Of a DNA stretch of 64,000 nucleotides, positions 1-12,447 are shown in pieces; position 1 is the first letter of the stretch, and every line of letters begins with the position of its first letter. The position numbers and the translations under genes are program-made. The notes under the pieces are model-generated. The model was not told where the DNA came from. It made no database searches and saw only the letters and a program-made list of their open reading frames with translations. The stretch is from Dendrophyllia cribrosa (taxonomy: Eukaryota; Cnidaria; Anthozoa; Scleractinia; Dendrophylliidae), in NCBI GenBank assembly GCA_024195265.1, contig JAJLRJ010000004.1:30996785-31060784 (forward strand), read 5' to 3'.

Positions 1-1487
1 GATTGACGTCACAAATACCTTAGTTATGAAGCGAACGACTCGGCTATTCTGATCTTTTTTCTAATTTTACTCTAAAGTGTGAAGTAGGTTTTACTTCATG
101 TAACTTTAAGTGAAAAGGAAAAGTCAGTTTGACAGATGGAAATAAGTGTTAACCTTTGGCCGCGCTCAGTGTCGCAAATTTCAGGCTCCCGCGGGAGTTT
201 TCAAACCGCAAAAAATAATGGATCCCCTTCGCGCAAAAGAGGAAAACGACTGAAAACGAAATAAAGGTGATATGAAAACATAAAACCCTAAAACAAAACG
301 GTAGCGAAATTTCACTTCATGTGCACTTTAACAGTTACCCCGTTAATACAGCCACTTCATCGTCATTACAGCCACTTTTATTGGCCTAAAAAAAACACTC
401 ATAGTAGCTCTAACTCACTGTTAGACCTTTCAGATGAAAGCTAAATTGTAGTGTTGTCTCTCAGTTTTAAGATGGAATTCAAAATGGTAATCGAGCCGTA
501 CTGTCCCAGAATTTCAAAGGAAAATAATTATTTTCTCTTGACAATTTATATGTCTTAATGACTTGGGCGAGGGTAAGCCTAAAAAAGAACTCTTTTGGCT
601 ACGAGAGAGGGCAGGAAGTCAGGTTACTTTGCGCGTGGTCTGCGAACTCCTGACCTCTTCTAAAAAAAAACATACATACATATACATACATTATTGTGTC
701 CTTTATTGTGTGCTCAAACTCAAATTGTGGAAATGTTTGTGAGGAATAAAGAAGGTGACTTGCTTTAAAAAGATTCCTTTTTTTTCTCAGATCTGCAAGG
801 GTAAAACTTGATAAGTATTGTTTGATACACGGTGGGAAGCTAAACGCGCGGAGTTGACTGCCTATTATGGGGTGGGAACCGCGCATTTCAGACCGAGAGA
901 ACCAGCCGCCGTTTGCCCGCGCACGTTCTCCGTTACAAATCGCGAAGCCTGTCTGTTGCACATCATTCTTTGTTTGTCCAAACCGCGGTCAAACTGTGAG
1001 CATGCGCATTCTCTTTTAGTTTACTCTCAGTCGACCAGCCCAAGAATTTCCCTCGTTAACAATGAGGTTTTCAGTTTCAGAGCTTAAAGTCTGTGAGTTT
1101 ACTAAACCTTTTTACGATTTACTTAAAATACTTCAAGCAAGTTAAAGCGAAGTACGTTGAGACTGGTCGGCAGTGTGTACATTTAACCGCCGCGCAGGTT
1201 TGTCTGCCATACCAGAGTTGCTCACCACACATAACGCGCCCATTTTTACACTAATACCAAGGCTAGTCAGAAACATCGTTTAACCATATTGTTTATTTAT
1301 TGTTTTTCTTTTAAAATAAATAGACCTTAAACCCACGCCTAACAAAAATACGTCTTCAAATAACAAGTATTTTGCATCAAAACGAGTATAAATAGGAGAC
1401 GTTATAACACTCTTCTGACCGCGTGTTAAGACTTTCAAAAACGTAGATTGACGAGATCGAAAATGACCGTCGTATAGTAAACAAATC

Positions 1488-1624
1488 ATTCAGCGAAAAG
1501 TTGTGTAAAACAGTTCGAAAGGCTGGAAAAAATAAAAACTGACTCGTAAAAATACTCAGCCACATTACACATTGTTATTCATTTTATTTTATTTATTTAT
1601 TTATTACACAACTTTTCGCTGAAT
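1488..1624. mobile_element. short TIR element (MITE-like), 137 bp
   Basis: The ends are inverted copies of ATTCAGCGAAAAGTTGTGTAA (first 20 bases at 1488-1507, complement ending at 1624). The interior is AT-rich and non-coding. No transposase is present. Confidence 0.6.
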
Positions 1625-2087
1625 AACCTCTTATTTATTTTGTCAAATTAGACCTTAACCAATAAATAACTAAATTTTTTTCACCTTAACCAATAGTAAC
1701 ATTTTCTTTAAATTAAACTGGGGAGCAAAAATTTTAAAAATATACTTTTTTATAATTAATTCTAATTTCACTAAAACTTCCGCCAAAAATCCCCTTTTCT
1801 ATAGAACACCATTTCCTTTAAAAGTAATTTTTGTCAATGTTAAAATAATATCCGTTAAAAGCATATCAAATAACACAGGCATAAAAGTAATTATTTCGAT
1901 AATTTTTCTTCTAAAGTTAAACGGTCACATGAAAACAATTTATGACGTTTCTGCTTTCGACAGAGCGCCCACGATTGCAGATGCCCGGCCGGCCAGTTCT
2001 GGAAAATAGTAAACGTCCTATGATTGCAGTTTTTAGCTGTCAGCTATTTAGCGGTTCATCCTGTGGATACTAGATACAAGTGACAGC

Positions 2088-2188
<101 letters not shown>

Positions 2189-2225
2189 CTTTCCCTTCTT
2201 TAGTGGATATCAACCTTAGTGCTGA

Positions 2226-2529
2226 AGGGGGCAGCTATTTCAATTTAGGTTGTCGGATGAGAACTTCAAGCGTGCGCAACGAGACCGCAAGTTACTATGG
2301 GTAGTTGTAAATTGGTCTTACACTGTAGCTTATGTTCGCGGTTTTTGCGCTTGTTAGTGCGATGAGTGAGGTGGATATTAGCGCCATAAATGTTTGCCTT
2401 CACTGTATGGACGAGGCATTTTAATTTGCTTTCGTCGACTTATCCTATTCATAAAAATCCCAAGGTACCTTGCGATCTCGTTGCGTACGATTGAAGCTAT
2501 CATCCGACAACCTAAATTGAAATAACTCG
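2226..2529. mobile_element. inverted-repeat element downstream of the transporter gene
   Basis: The segment 2226-2300 (TTTCAATTTAGGTTGTCGG within it) is repeated as its imperfect complement at 2457-2529, with about 155 bp between the arms. It sits 80 bp past the stop codon of the minus-strand transporter, so it may lie within that gene's 3' UTR. Confidence 0.55.
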
Positions 2530-2610
2530 ACTAAAAAATATAATTTTAAACGTTCTAACAATGGCAAAAAACGGCTAGAAGGAATGCTATAGGAAACTGT
2601 TATCTTGAAG

Positions 2611-2885
2611 CTAGAGCACTGTTTCTCTGTCGGTAACAACTAGTACTTCCTGTGACGACAGCCCCACTAAGGCACATGTTTCACTTCCAGTTTCTACACT
2701 TTCTTCGCACACACACAAACTGCCTGGCTCTGCTGTTCTACTGTATCTTTCCTTGAAGATAGATATTCGTCTCTGTTTACGAACCATGTGAGATACGATA
2801 AAGAGAAGAAGTGATGAGGCGATGGCTACACCGCCGCAGACAAAGAAAGCCTGATGATAAGAGCCAGAGGACTCGTAAAGCCATC
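2611..2885 (-). CDS. MCT-like exon 4 (TM12, tail, stop)
   Basis: A CACAG acceptor precedes 2885 and the TAG stop is at 2613-2611. It begins with the last two bases of a Gly codon and reads GWLYESSGSYHQAFF, a family-typical TM12 start, then a hydrophobic helix, RKQRR, and a Ser/Glu/Cys-rich cytosolic tail ending VTDRETVL. Confidence 0.88.
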
Positions 2886-5800
2886 CTGTGGAATGAAAAA
2901 AGAAACAACGAAATAATGTAACTAAATCGTGCTACATTCAAACCTTAATAATAACAATAATAATAATAACGTATAATTTATAATTTTGCTAAATTTATAT
3001 AGCGCCATTTCCTTGTAGCCCAATGGCACTTTACAATCACATAATTCATTAAATAAATAAATAAATAAATAAATAACTAGAACTAAAATATAAAAGTCAA
3101 AATATACAAATAATCAAATTAAATAAGCTAAAGTAAACTAAAACTAGAAGTCATCAATACAACACTAATCGTAAGCCTGATTAAAAAGATAAGTTTTGAT
3201 ATTAGCTTTGAAACTAGTTATAGTCTTACTGCGACGAATTACATCCGGAAAGGAATTCGAAAGTTTTGGTACAGCATACTGGAAAGCACGTTCACCGTAG
3301 CCTGATCATTTTGCACGTGGGATTATTAGGAGCTGATGGGTCGATGAGCGTAGTAGTCTAGTGGGTTTATATAGCTGTAACATGTCTGAAATATAACCCG
3401 GGGCTAATCCATTTAGGGCATTTTTAAATTACATTCTTTGCTTAACTGGTAACCAGTGTAGCTTTTTAAGAATCGGCGTTATATGGTGAGAGCTCTGAAC
3501 ATTTTGTAAGCGGTCAAGTAAATATTGCGGAAGTCCATACAGTAGCGAATTGCAGTCATCCTCCCCTCAGAAATCTAAAACTAACTGAGAGCTTGTTAGG
3601 CGAAATAACATTTATAATGATTATTCAGATACTCTTATTTCACTGTATTATTTATTTATTTGTTCTAAGGTATTTATATAACATAATATATATATATTTT
3701 TTTTCTTTTAGAACGTAAAAACAGAACCTAATTTTCTAAACTTAATTATATGATATACATGTGATATTTAATTTATTTAATTTATATTTATTTTTATTTT
3801 TTATTCTTACATATTAATATTGTATTTTTAGATTTTTATATATGCGTGTCTGTGAAATTGTGTTTAACTAAATGGCAAGGTTTATAAAGCGATTAAATGT
3901 TATCTAAATGGTTCGCTCAAAAGAAGCGTTCGTTGGCTCTGTGGGATTTTAAAACTGTAGTCTTTCTGCACGTGTTATAGCCGGCTTTACGGCTACACGT
4001 GTTTGCCCGCAAAGGTATCGCCTGAAGCCGTGTCAACCGTCTCCTCGTGTAACAGGAGTTTTTAGAAAGCAATAAGCGTAGATAGGACCTACCTGCCACT
4101 GGCGGACCCAGAATCATGGGGATTGCCACGACACCAAACATGTTTCCTATGGCTTGGGAAAGTCTGCTTTTACCCGCGATATCCCCTGTGATCACCGCCA
4201 CTTGACCTACGAAACATCCATCAAAAAATCCAAACACGACGGAGTAGGTCACGAGACCCGCATACCCCTCGGTGATTGGACAGACTATTGTACTTACTCC
4301 TATGATAAACACTGACAGTTGATAGACGTGTAGCTTGTTGACGCACTGCAGTTCACAGATTTTGCCAAATATCACGCGACCGACCGTTGACATGATTGAC
4401 AGGATACCTATCAACCAAGCGCCACTGGAAGATGGGATACCGAGATCACCGGCGTATTTCACCTGATGAGAGGGAGATCAAACAACATTTTACAACAACA
4501 ACATTTTACTCCAAATTTTTACTCCAATTTTAAATTCAAATTCAAAATCCAACTTCAAATTTTTACTCCAATTTTACTCCAAAGCTCCAAAGATTGTTTA
4601 CTTCAAGTAGCAGTTTAGTTCTACTTCATAGCACTAGGTAATCGCGTTTTTACCCTTGTATGTACTTTTCCGTAAAATCTGAGTACGAAATGGGAAAATT
4701 AAAACACTCCTGCTCGCCTCCTACAAAACTAGATACATTTGTAGGGACAGACCTTGGGTCAATTCAATAAAACTTTTACAAGTGTAATTTACAAGTGTAG
4801 CTATTGTTTTCAACCTCTGAAACAATGGCTATATATACTTGTAAACTACACGTGTAAAAGTTTTATTGAATTGACTCTTGATCTTCTTTCAATGTTGGTT
4901 TGCAAGATCTAGAATTGACTCAGAATTGACCACAGAATAGCAAATGGCGCCGACAATTCTGCAGTTCACAGTTTTTAAACGCTTTGAACTTTTTTAGTAA
5001 ACTTTCAAAACGTTTGGTAAATTGACAGTGTATTGACAATATATTAAACTTTAAACAGTGAAAATGACAACCTTAACTTTTAAGTACTTTGCTTAACTTT
5101 TGCAAATTTCTCTCGTTTGACCGCGGTTAACAGTAAACCAAAGGTTGCAGCAGTAGACTACTACCTTGGTCATTTTTGCCCATTCATGAAAGGCCTGACA
5201 CACAAACTTACCAAATGGACGAAAGGGACTGGATATCCGAACTGGAAAAGTGCTATGGTTAAGACCCAAGCTACATAAGTTCGGTTTTTCCAAATAGAAA
5301 CGTCACACAACCGGCTACACTGCGTTGTCTTGCCATTCCTATCACGTTGTCTCGTCGTTTTAAGAGGTTTATAAAGAAAGCAGGCTAAAAGGAGAAACGC
5401 CGCAATACCACTGAGTATGCGCAAAGAATACTTCCATCCGACGACTCGCAGTAAATAGCTGATTGTTGGCGAGGCTACCAAGGATCCCACTCCACTTCCG
5501 CTTGTACCCAGTCCATTCGCTAGCGCCAGTCTTTTGTCGAAGTAATTACCCAAGATCACAATAGAAGGAACAAACGAAAAGCTCGACCCCACTCCCCAGA
5601 GGAGGCCATAAGTGAGGTACATGTATTGCAGACGAGTGACAAGCGATGTTAGAAACAGTCCAGTTACTGATAGCAGAGCGCCCACAAAGGCCACGCGACG
5701 ACAGCCAAACCGGTCACACAAAATACTGGTCAGCGGACCACAAAGGAAGTTAAGAGAACCAGCCATGGCGCCGACCCAAGCTGTAGCACAGAAAAGAATG

Positions 5801-8800
5801 GATTACATTTAAACATTAAGGCACTTTTCAATTCAGAGCTCTTTTTGGTTAAGCGTTTGCTGAGCTCTCTTAGAGTGGTTTTCAATTGCGTGTCGTAAAA
5901 CCAAAACCAAAGTAATTACTCTGGCCAATCAAAACGGAGGCAAACAATGCAATTAACGAATCAGAGCTCGAAGCAAATACATTTAACCGGCGCTAAGCGC
6001 GGGAAATCGCGTGCGAGTAAGTTACGATTGGTTTTGGTTTTACTTCTGATTGATCCGGAGAAAGTAGCGCGAGATTTTTTAGCCAACCACAAAGCGTAGC
6101 TATGTAAAAACAAAGTAATCGTGAAATTCCGTTCGACGCTCACTTGAAAACCACTCTAATCCTGGTTAACAAGTGCATGCGACACAACACAAACGCAAAC
6201 GATTCGATGCACGCATGCGCATTGAAAACACTATTCATGGTGGGGGACCAATCTCGTCCCCAGAAGCCGCGTTCCTTTCGGTTAGCGGGGACAGGCAAGT
6301 CGATCACGCTTCGCTTTGCATTTGTTCCTGTGTTTAAGTTTGCAATGTTTGCATGCGAAGCAAATGCAAGCGCAAGAGAATGGAAGTTGTTCCTTCTTCT
6401 GATCTTGTGCTTGCTTTAGGTTGCGTTGCTTTTACGGTGTTTCATGCTTGCTTTTGTGTTTGTATTTGCGTGGTTTGTGTCACTTGGCACTAGAAGCGCG
6501 GTTTCACTTGGATTTCTGATTGGCTGGTTACATGTCAAATGCCTTTGTTTGCTGGACATAGTGTAAAGTATATGGGAATAACGGTAAAACGACTTTTATG
6601 AAATAACAGCATGTAATACAAGAGAATTGCTTAAATGAACATATAGTGGATTTTGCTCCACTGGCGTTAGGTGTTTTTTTTTTGTCGCTTTTTATTAGAC
6701 GGACGGTTACTCAACTTTTTCGTGTTGAAATGGTTGAATATTTGTTGTTCTTGTTGTTTTCTTTTTAATATCAACAACAACAACAACAATCTTTATTTTC
6801 TTATATTGTATTGGACTGTATTGTGTTATTAAATATTGTTTTATCCACCTCTTCAAGCAAAAAAATGTTATATTCGTACAAAAAAATAAAAAAGGTAAAG
6901 ACATTCAACCGACAACCACATCCTAAGGTTCCCTGCTAGCAGAGTCTCCTTTCTCGTTCAGTATTGTCAGGCGGAAAGATTTCATGCAGCAGCGCGCAAT
7001 ATTTCTTGGAAGCTGAGGACTGTTCAGTTCGCCCCATTGGCTCCCATTTCTTGCCCCGGCCCTAGCCAGCATAGCAGCAGCTGGTATGGGGCGAAATTTT
7101 GAGGACGCGCTTGAGAGGACAACGCGCGAAAGAGAGCTCATCTGAATAATAAAGTACATCAATATGCAACCAGACTGGCCACTAAGAAGTCTCATTACTT
7201 ACCGAAAGCTGGAACGAATTATGGAAAATTTAATGTCCGTTTCAGTGGGGCTAAACTCTGGAATGCTATTAAAGAAGATCTAAAATCAGCGACTCGTTTT
7301 CGCTATAAAAAGCTTTTAAAAGAATCTGGCATCTCTGAATATTGATTGGTGTACTTTATATGCAGTTAATTGTGTGCGTAGCCGTTGTTTTCTCTCCTTT
7401 TTTGTTGTTGTTGTTTTTTGTTGTTTTTTTCTTTGTTTATTCGCTTGTGTATTTGTTTATTTATTACAGCTTAAATATATATTTGTGTGTGTGTGTTGTA
7501 TATCTAATTTTGACCCTGAAAACGCGCCATATGTTTTTTGTGTATCTGTCTATTTATAACAACTTTGATATCTAGTTACTCTTCCGCATGGCCCAGCCAC
7601 TCAGCGCGATTAGCTTTTGCTATTTCTGAGTGGCTGTGCTCTTTTTCTTTCACAATTATTTCCTTTTAATGATTCTGCACTTTTATATTAAGAGCACAAT
7701 AAAGATTGTTGTTGTTGATTGTTGGTCATCACCACGTGCAATTTGGTAGACTATTGGCGTTGTGCTGGTTTCTCTATCTTTTTGTCCATGGTTGCATTTT
7801 GGATTCCAGTTTGTGCTCTGTTATGTCGTTGTCGCGTTAAATGTTCAAGTTCTACGTAGTATCAGTCTTGCTTACTTAGTTTGTTACTATTTTTGGCTGA
7901 ATAGATCTTCTCTAGATCCTACGTACACCAGCAGCATTTTCGTTCGCGGTCCTTTGCTTCTTATTCAATGATTTTAATGCCTAGCTTTCAAAATCAACAA
8001 AAAACGAATCTTTGTTGCTTAACATTCTGCACATAACATACACTGTAGCTTTTCGTGCCCGAAACGTTTTCGGGAATTTCGCGAAACGCACGCACGCACG
8101 CACGCACGCCCGTAGCTTCGTCCCTGCAATCTCAGGCGTGGCTACGGGCAGCGGTTAACTTGATGAAAGGAAATGCCTCAAATAAGGAGCCTGAAATGTC
8201 AAAATAGCTTTCCTGCTTGACCGAAACTAACAATATCTTTATATGCTTCAATAAAGCATTTCTGGACGTAAATCAAAACCTTACTACAAGGTAAGATAAT
8301 AACTCATCTCTATGGTTTGAATAACAACCCAATATCCTGAATATCGTCGGGATAGGTATTTCCTACGGTGTATGCAAAACGAGTTGGCATACAGTTACTG
8401 CGGATTCTGTATAAGTGGACTTACTGAATAATCGTCTTATTTTTCGTGAAGTCAAGATCGAGCATTCATTCTTCTCTCTGGCTTTCATTCATTTTTTTAT
8501 GTTCGTTGTCGGAGTTATTTTGTTTCTTCTTATCTATCAGGCATATCGAATGCATATAAACGAAATGCCCGGGGGGACTCCCATATAAAAATAATGGGGG
8601 GTGCTTTTCGGAAATTTTGAAACATCACATGTCATAGTCTGTCATAGTTTTTCGGCTCAATACCCAAAAAGGTACCGCGATAATTCTGAGGGAAGCCATT
8701 TTAGATTTTAGCACCCTAATTAAGCGGTAACAATCTACAAATTTTGACCCCTTAAAATTAATATACATGTACGATGAGAGCCCCTGTCATTTTTATATAG

Positions 8801-10907
8801 GAGTTCCCCCTCCCCAGGTGGGGGAGGGAGGAGAGGTGGGGGGGACTCCCATAAAAAAGTGATGGGGGCAATCATCATACCTTTTAGTGGTTAAAATTCG
8901 TGGTTTGGTACCAGGTGCAAATAGGAATGTCAACTTTAGAAAGAATTGGTACCTCTTACAAGCAAAAATTATTGTGAACCACACCCACAATACAAGTTTC
9001 TGGTACCTTTTTTAGGGTTCCTTAAAAACTTTCTGAAGACCACCTCCATCAATTTTATTTTTATGGGAGTCCGCCCCCTGGGGGTACACTCAGCACTGGC
9101 AATAACACCTTTGGGACCATAAATTACCATCCATAACAAAGAAACCCCATAATATTACAAGTTTTTTTTCAGTTCTCATTTGCAGAAAATATTCTGTAAA
9201 GGTATAGATGGATTTCAGCTGATGTAGTGTTTATCAACAAACCATTTTAATTCCAAAGATCTTAGAGTCTTCACACAAAATTAAAGAAACCATTGTCTCA
9301 AACCTCCAATCATAATAACAAACCATTGTCTCAAACCTCCAATCATAATAACAATAACTGAATTTAGCTAAATACTTTACAAGTTGATTACTTTAGCAAA
9401 TATTTGCTTTTTGGTAACTTGTATCTCCAACTGGAAAAGAGTATTTTAAAACTCACTTTACTGGAGCCATAATTTTTTATAAGTAAATGGAAATCAACGC
9501 TTGAATAACCACTAACATTAAATATTAAATTTTTTTGTAGAACATAAAAGATTTAAAGCAATTTCATTTGCATATAAAATCATTGAATTTGCACATAAAT
9601 GCAAGCATGAAAGTATTTTGTAACTTGAACTCATCAAACAACATGCAATACAATTTTCCGGTACGTTTTTGTACACATGGGTTGTTTTTTTTAATTAGAG
9701 TCAAATGTTTTGGGTACTTAAATTGAGACTTATTTTGATAAAGGTTGCCAACTTCTTCGAATTTTCATTTAAATAAGTAGCGAAACTTCACATATTTAAA
9801 AACTTGACCTTTTCACTCCCAGAGTCAATTATGGAGACATGTATTGTAGTTCTAACTTTTGAGTCTGTGGACAAAATCCTGTGGTGTGACCATTCAAATG
9901 AAACCTCTTTGGCAGTACTTTTGCATGGTACCATTTGTTTTGTTTTTTTAATTTTTCAAAATGAAATTTGGGTTTTTTTTTCTTGAATTTTGACTCTTGG
10001 CACTCTTGGGAGTGAAAGGGTTAAACAACATTATGTACTTAAGCATTTTTCCTAAGTCTTTACAAATCCATTGAAGTCTGCAAATCGGTTTTAGTTTTTG
10101 AGAGCTTGTACCTTGAACATCGAATGACTCCAAATGCAAAGAATTAGTATAATGCATCTTTTTAAAATGGTCAAGTATTCTCTAGTCTCTCTGGGTATAT
10201 TTCTTTGTTTTCGGAATAAGTAAAAGGCCGCCTTGAAATATATGCACATTATAGCCTATTCACTGGTCAGTGGAATTAACATGAAAAGTTTACAGCACAT
10301 CGAGCTATCGAGCGAGCAAAATTTGTCTCAACTGCTATAATAACTCCTTTAATGCTTTCAATAATATTCACGAGTGAAAAGGTGGCTTACGTACCCCACT
10401 CAAAATTCCAAATTGTGTAGTACACCCCCTCCCTCATCCCTGGGTCCTAATAACCTCGCTGCGCTTCTGGTATTGTTTGAAGCATTTTACTCAGTGGCAT
10501 ATTTGAAAGATGGTATACATTTTGTTAGTGTTTATCAACATTGGAATAAAAAAAGGAAAATCCTATTTTGTGAGCAGAAATACATGTAGATTTTTAGGGC
10601 AGCACATGCCCGCTCCAAATCCATGGGAGTTTGCCTTACTACAGTAATCCTCTCCCACTGGTTCTAACATTACACCCTATTATAATTAATTCTTACCTGT
10701 CTCAGCTTCTCCCAAGTTATGCTCATCCACTAAGTATTCGTACACTACACCAAACGAGTTATGGATACCAAACACTATAAAGTTGACAGTAAACGTCCCA
10801 CAGCATACTACCCAGCCCCATCCCCCTTCAGGTTTTTTACACTCCTCTTCCTCTACAGCTGGTTCTGATGCAGCATCTCCATTAAGAATCTGTTCTTTGT
10901 CAGTCAT
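2611..10907 (-). CDS. SLC16/monocarboxylate-transporter-like protein, 4 coding exons (gene span)
   Basis: A major-facilitator transporter predicted in the plasma membrane with 12 transmembrane segments. The SLC16 family moves monocarboxylates or related small metabolites. The coding exons 10907-10697, 5780-5212, 4462-4093 and 2885-2611 join in phase (211+569+370+275 = 1425 nt) into 474 residues plus a TAG stop, a normal length for the family. Seen in the protein: a charged cytosolic N-terminus; EGGWGW (residues 27-32), the SLC16 TM1 signature; NYFDKRLALANG around residue 150, the second family signature before TM5; TVGR with Arg289 in TM8; TM12 in the last exon; then a Ser/Glu-rich cytosolic tail. 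Classical MCT1-4 have Asp four residues before the TM8 Arg. Here it is Ser285, as in several orphan SLC16 members, so proton-lactate transport should not be assumed. The substrate is unknown. Confidence 0.88.
2886..4092 (-). other. MCT-like intron 3, repeat-bearing
   Basis: The donor (G|GTAGGT at 4092) and acceptor (CATTCCACAG at 2886) are clear. About 2985-3600 looks like an old interspersed repeat (TTATATAGCGCCATTTCC with a complementary-looking CACTTTACA end), followed by AT-rich DNA to 3900. No coding content was seen. Confidence 0.6.
4093..4462 (-). CDS. MCT-like exon 3 (TM8-TM11)
   Basis: The acceptor CTCATCAG is followed by GTGAAATACGCC. The exon is 370 nt, entering in phase 0 and leaving in phase 1. 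It encodes VKYAGDLGIPSSSGAWLIGI and then a run of hydrophobic helices with the conserved STVGRVIFG (Arg289) and a Gly/Pro-rich end (LGPPVAG) that continues into exon 4. The first codon is GTG, internal to the protein and not a start. Confidence 0.9.
4758..4875. mobile_element. palindromic MITE, family with TIR GTCAATTCAATAAAAC
   Basis: A 118-bp near-palindrome: GTCAATTCAATAAAACTTTT at the left end and its complement at the right, ending at 4875. A second copy lies at 23772-23872. It lies in intron 2 of the transporter. Confidence 0.75.
5212..5780 (-). CDS. MCT-like exon 2 (TM2-TM7)
   Basis: A polypyrimidine tract and GCTACAG acceptor precede 5780; the donor is TTTG|GTAAGT. The exon is 569 nt, entering in phase 1 and leaving in phase 0. 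It encodes AWVGAMAGSLNFLCGPL, DRFGCR after TM2, TM3-TM6, YFDKRLALANGLGTSGSG, a charged central loop (residues 250s region rich in Arg/Lys/Asp) and the start of TM7 (FQFGYPVPFVHL). Confidence 0.92.
5870..6159. mobile_element. TIR element of about 290 bp, TTAGAGTGGTTTTCAA family
   Basis: The left end TTAGAGTGGTTTTCAATTG has its complement at 6141-6159. An inner pair of inverted ACCAAAACCAAAGTAA-like blocks is also present. A diverged second copy occurs at 58848-59133. It lies in intron 1 of the transporter. Confidence 0.7.
6760..6870 (-). repeat. (CAA)n with AATCTTTATT, reversed LINE-like tail
   Basis: Read on the minus strand this is AATAAAGATT followed by repeated GTT triplets, the same kind of tail that ends the plus-strand LINE remnant near 7700. 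It is probably the 3' end of another retroelement copy in the opposite orientation. Confidence 0.4.
7110..7720 (+). pseudogene. 3' remnant of a non-LTR retrotransposon (LINE)
   Basis: The frame ending in TGA at 7342-7344 reads NYGKFNVRFSGAKLWNAIKE and ends KKLLKESGISEY, which resembles the C-terminal tail that follows the reverse transcriptase in CR1/Jockey-like LINE ORF2 proteins. It is followed by AT/GT-rich DNA and an AATAAAGATTGTTGTTGTTG tail at about 7698-7716. Only the last 60-70 codons are visible and no RT catalytic motif is present, so this is a 5'-truncated dead copy in intron 1 of the transporter. Confidence 0.55.
8086..8109. repeat. (CGCA)n microsatellite
   Basis: Consecutive CGCA tetranucleotides, six units. 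Confidence 0.8.
8565..9085. mobile_element. cluster of GGGGGACTCCCAT-type TIR elements
   Basis: GGGGGACTCCCATATAAAAA at 8572, a similar GGGGGACTCCCAT at 8841, and the complementary ATTTTTATGGGAGTCCG near 9056 mark one or two non-autonomous elements with long G/C-run ends. No coding potential was seen. Confidence 0.5.
9289..9355 (+). repeat. 36-bp direct tandem duplication
   Basis: ACCATTGTCTCAAACCTCCA plus the following ATCATAATAACAA occurs twice in immediate succession. Confidence 0.85.
9808..10021 (+). mobile_element. MITE family A (about 214 bp, TIR CTTTTCACTCCCAGAGT)
   Basis: The left end CCTTTTCACTCCCAGAGTCA and right end CACTCTTGGGAGTGAAAGG are inverted. The interior carries the hallmark words GTGACCATTCAAATGAAACC and TTTTGCATGGTACCATTTG. 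At least seven more full or partial copies lie in this window (26466, 30374, 31331, 45440, 48343, 60115, 61740). Confidence 0.8.
10697..10907 (-). CDS. MCT-like exon 1 (start codon, TM1)
   Basis: The ATG at 10907-10905 opens MTDKEQILNGDAASEPAVEE, a hydrophilic acidic N-terminus, followed by KKPEGGWGWVVCCGTFTVNF and TM1. The donor is GACAG|GTAAGA. The exon is 211 nt and leaves one base, which pairs with exon 2 to make Ala71. The next upstream ATG is out of frame. A plausible 5'UTR acceptor (TTTTTTTCAG) lies just upstream, so a further non-coding exon is likely. Confidence 0.9.
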
Positions 10908-11001
10908 GATGGTTAAATGTTAAGTGGCTGTTACAGGAACAACAAGAAATCACAGTGCCAAATGTTGTTTGATTGGAAGGATCATTCTGCAAAATTAAAT
11001 C
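10908..11001 (-). other. probable 5'UTR part of the MCT-like gene
   Basis: On the minus strand a polypyrimidine stretch ending in CAG at 11002 is followed by 94 bases to the ATG. This fits an acceptor of a leading non-coding exon. The promoter itself was not located. Confidence 0.35.
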
Positions 11002-11516
11002 CTGAAAAAAAGAATTAACCAAAATTTAAATTCTCATTTCTTGTCTTGTAGAAGTAGTGGGGAGAAATTGTTTGGATATCAAGAGAATTCATCTTGTATG
11101 ATCATGTCCTTAATTCTCATGACCTTTTTGATTGATAAGGCATTGATATTACAAGGAGAAATTTGATGTTGATCACTCTTAGGGCTTAAAGGGTCAACGA
11201 GTCTAAAATATTATTACAGTGGTTGTTGCATCATTTTTTTGAGAAAAAATTCTCATAATTCTTATAGTCAAAATTAGCAGCCCAATATTTCTCAGATAGA
11301 AGAGCAGAATAACGATGATGATAGGGCTTCTTAATTATGCTGGATGACTAGAAAATGACTCCAAAACCCACTTATGCACTTATTTGCATGTCAAATTGTC
11401 AGTATCTTATCAATAAGTGCATTGCCTACACTGAGCTCGATGGTCGATGCAAAATACTTGTACACATGACGTGCAAAAGGCTTTTTGAGTTTGCACATAA
11501 TTCTCGATTTCTACAA

Positions 11517-11628
11517 AATGTAGATTCTCGATCCCCGAAACTCGATCCTTGATCATCGAAATTTGAGTGACTCGAATTTTGAGGATTGAGGATCAAGTTT
11601 CGAGGATCGAGTCGAGACTGTCAACTTA
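11517..11628. repeat. imperfect palindrome, ACTCGATCC words
   Basis: CCCGAAACTCGATCCTTGATC is answered by GATCAAGTTTCGAGGATCGA about 50 bp later. This fold-back structure is probably a small MITE. Confidence 0.45.
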
Positions 11629-12447
11629 CATTTGACTAGTACTGTAGCTAGGTGCTTTTTCAAAAAGCTGGAAGCCTGCTATAAAATCTGATTGCAGATA
11701 CAGAATCCAAAACACTGAAAATAAACTTTAATTAAATTAACACTCAAACACATTAAGTAGTGCTCAAATAGTGTTCTTTTTGACATGTGGTTGTGCATCC
11801 TACTATTTGCATGCAACAATCAATTCCAGTGGCGCCTCTCTGCCCTTACAGTACATTACTTATGTACATCATTCAGAACAAGGCAGTCTACTGCACCTAT
11901 TTGAAGACCCGTTTCTTCAAGTTCATAAAAATGATGCTGGTCTGTATGACCATGCAGTTCGAAAAAAATAATGGTATACATAATGGTATACTATTTTTCT
12001 TAGAATTTTTTTAAATCAATATTTATTAAGAACCTAAAGGTCACAAAATCAATCAGACCCAATAAAATCTTTGCACCAGGCCGGCTATGCAAATAAAATA
12101 AGAATTATTTTGATCTCTGAAATTAGATTCATAACTATTTTATAAACTGTGCAAAATATAATGACATGTCATGTGTTGCCAACTGCATTTACATGTACAT
12201 ATCAGATATTAGGTCGTTGGTATCGCTGTGCAGGGGAGCTTTACAACCAAAAATTGTTTAATTTTGCTTTATATTCCAAAATGTATAGCCATTCTGGTTC
12301 TGACACCCCCTGCAGGTGCAATTCAGTTAATGGAACACTAAGGTGCAGCAGCTTTTTAGTCCTGGAGGCATGTTTCTCCTAAAATTAATAAAAGCTTACG
12401 TGAATTTTCCAAATTTCTTTAAAGTGGACATCCAAACGGCATCCAGA

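Noticed and set aside
818..1087. 89-codon open frame in a GC-richer patch
   Set aside because: No recognisable family, no splice context and antisense frames are also open. It cannot be supported as a gene.
6144..6419. 91-codon frame beside the TTAGAGTGG element
   Set aside because: It starts inside the right TIR of the element and has no domain. Treated as chance.
7110..7345. a possible intact LINE
   Set aside because: Only the C-terminal tail of the reverse-transcriptase ORF is visible; upstream frames have stops and no catalytic motif.
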